DNA of 30,868 bases from Phoronis ovalis (taxonomy: Eukaryota > Phoronida > Phoronidae). Positions 29,966 to 30,868 of this stretch are shown piece after piece (the stretch's first letter is position 1; the number at the start of each line of letters is the position of its first letter). The DNA lies in assembly GCA_028565635.1 (NCBI GenBank), contig JAOXYB010030177.1:1-30868 (forward strand), in the 5' to 3' direction. Below the pieces are notes generated by a model. That model did not search any database. It had not been told where the DNA came from and saw only the letters and a program-made list of their open reading frames with translations. Both the position numbers and the translations under genes were made by a program.

Positions 29966-30868
29966 GGCTCACACTACCAAATGACATCCAAAGTAATATT
30001 AGCTTTACTGTGTAAGCAAACTGTCATTCACTCGCTCTAAAAACAACATCCCTATCTTGTTTGTAAATTGTAATTGCATTTGCTTTTTATCACCGAATAT
30101 AAACCCACATTTAAGATGGGTTTGTTAGATAAACTGAAAACTCATTTGCAATGTGATGAAAGTGAAAAGTCAAATGCAAGAAGATTCATTCGTATTTATA
30201 TCTGGTAAGCTTCTAATATAATGTCTAAAGTCTCCTCTTGGACACGGCCTAAACCCCGTTATCTTTTCAAGTCCTGGCTATCATTTACTTTTCACTGATA
30301 TTTAGCAAAAATTGCAAATACCTTATATACTGATAAGATTCAATTGACAAATAACGCCTACAGACATGTACCTATATATTGAACACTATCCATACCTGTA
30401 CCCGAACTGTGACTGTACGTACCTGGGTATGTAGGACCGGTACCCGCTAATATCGCTTTTTAATCACGTAAGACTTGAAGCTCCGTTGTATTACAATAAT
30501 CCTAGGTTAACAAACAACTGGTTTTATTGTTACCTTTATTCATACATGTCCTCAGATATATTCATGGATGTTTATGCAAATTATTGTGAACAACAGATTT
30601 CTCCAAAACATCAACATTGCGACCTTGTAATCGTTTTCCACCACTTTATAAAACTAATGCTGTTGAAATGCTTCAGAGACCATGCATGTACTAAACTGTC
30701 TGGCTAGATAGTTATGTATTGATCTGCTATATTCTTTTATACATGAGATACAGTCAGTAAATAACTGACATACGTTGGTGGAAACTGACGCCAATGGATA
30801 AATAATTGCTTCGAATTTCACTGTACAGAGAACATTCAAAATGAAAATGAAATTCATCTTCAATGACT
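29966..30868. other. Intergenic sequence, no gene recognised
   Basis: AT-rich with short ORFs on both strands that show no domain. It contains a small hairpin (AAACCCA at 30101, TGGGTTT at 30117) and a patch rich in GTACC/GGTACC words around 30380-30450 that may be repeat debris. Confidence 0.5.

Noticed and set aside
30486-30863. Short ORFs on both strands near the window end
   Set aside because: No recognisable domain, splice context or homologous pattern; overlapping sense and antisense chance ORFs.
1-30868. Gene decay (pseudogene) or frameshift in the main gene
   Set aside because: All 44 exons join in frame with GT-AG introns and conserved motifs intact; no premature stop found.

Overview
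This window is animal nuclear DNA holding the 3' three-quarters or so of one very large, intron-rich gene on the + strand. I read it as a fibrocystin-L (PKHD1L1)-type gene. I could follow 44 coding exons from base 1 to a TAA stop at 28783-28785. All 43 introns begin GT and end AG, 29 of them are phase 1, and the reading frame never breaks. Together they encode 10,056 nt, or 3,351 residues plus stop. Residue numbers here count from the first in-frame codon of the window, not from the true N-terminus. The first exons, the start codon, the signal peptide and the promoter lie upstream of the window. The AT-rich, mostly 200-900 nt introns and the divergent but complete fibrocystin-L layout suggest an invertebrate metazoan; the sequence does not let me name the species.

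Protein layout in order: the tail of one IPT/TIG domain and two more (exons 1-4); a cupredoxin-like domain inserted into the IPT series (exons 5-6); seven more IPT/TIG domains (exons 7-14); G8 domain 1 and a first parallel-beta-helix (PbH1) region carrying a RYPIHWH motif (exons 15-24); a linker with a tetrabasic RRRR site (exon 25); G8 domain 2 and a second beta-helix (exons 25-37); a membrane-proximal region with an RRKR site inside a possible SEA-like fold (exon 38); beta-rich segments (exons 39-40); a second SEA-like domain with a GSVKV motif (exons 41-42); one transmembrane helix (exon 43); and a cytoplasmic tail of about 84 residues ending KKEK (exons 43-44). The product should be a type I cell-surface or ciliary/stereociliary coat protein. 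Its two G8-beta-helix modules are related to CEMIP and CEMIP2 (TMEM2).

Noncoding content: a 100-N assembly gap lies in intron 15. Introns hold several repeats: a ~240 nt imperfect palindrome (intron 8), an ~80 nt hairpin (intron 14), a short TG tract and a possible poison exon (intron 36), three degenerate ~140-175 nt units (intron 39), and two ~32-nt-period arrays of what looks like one family in opposite orientation (introns 34 and 41). After the stop come an AT-rich 3' UTR with two AATAAA signals (29579 and 29910) and about 900 nt with no recognisable gene.

There is no prokaryotic operon, CRISPR array, rRNA or tRNA, and I recognised no transposase or reverse-transcriptase ORF. The most interesting points are two candidate ectodomain cleavage sites placed where SEA domains are cut, the long cytoplasmic tail, the retained versus lost catalytic-type motif in the duplicated G8 modules, and the paired intronic arrays.
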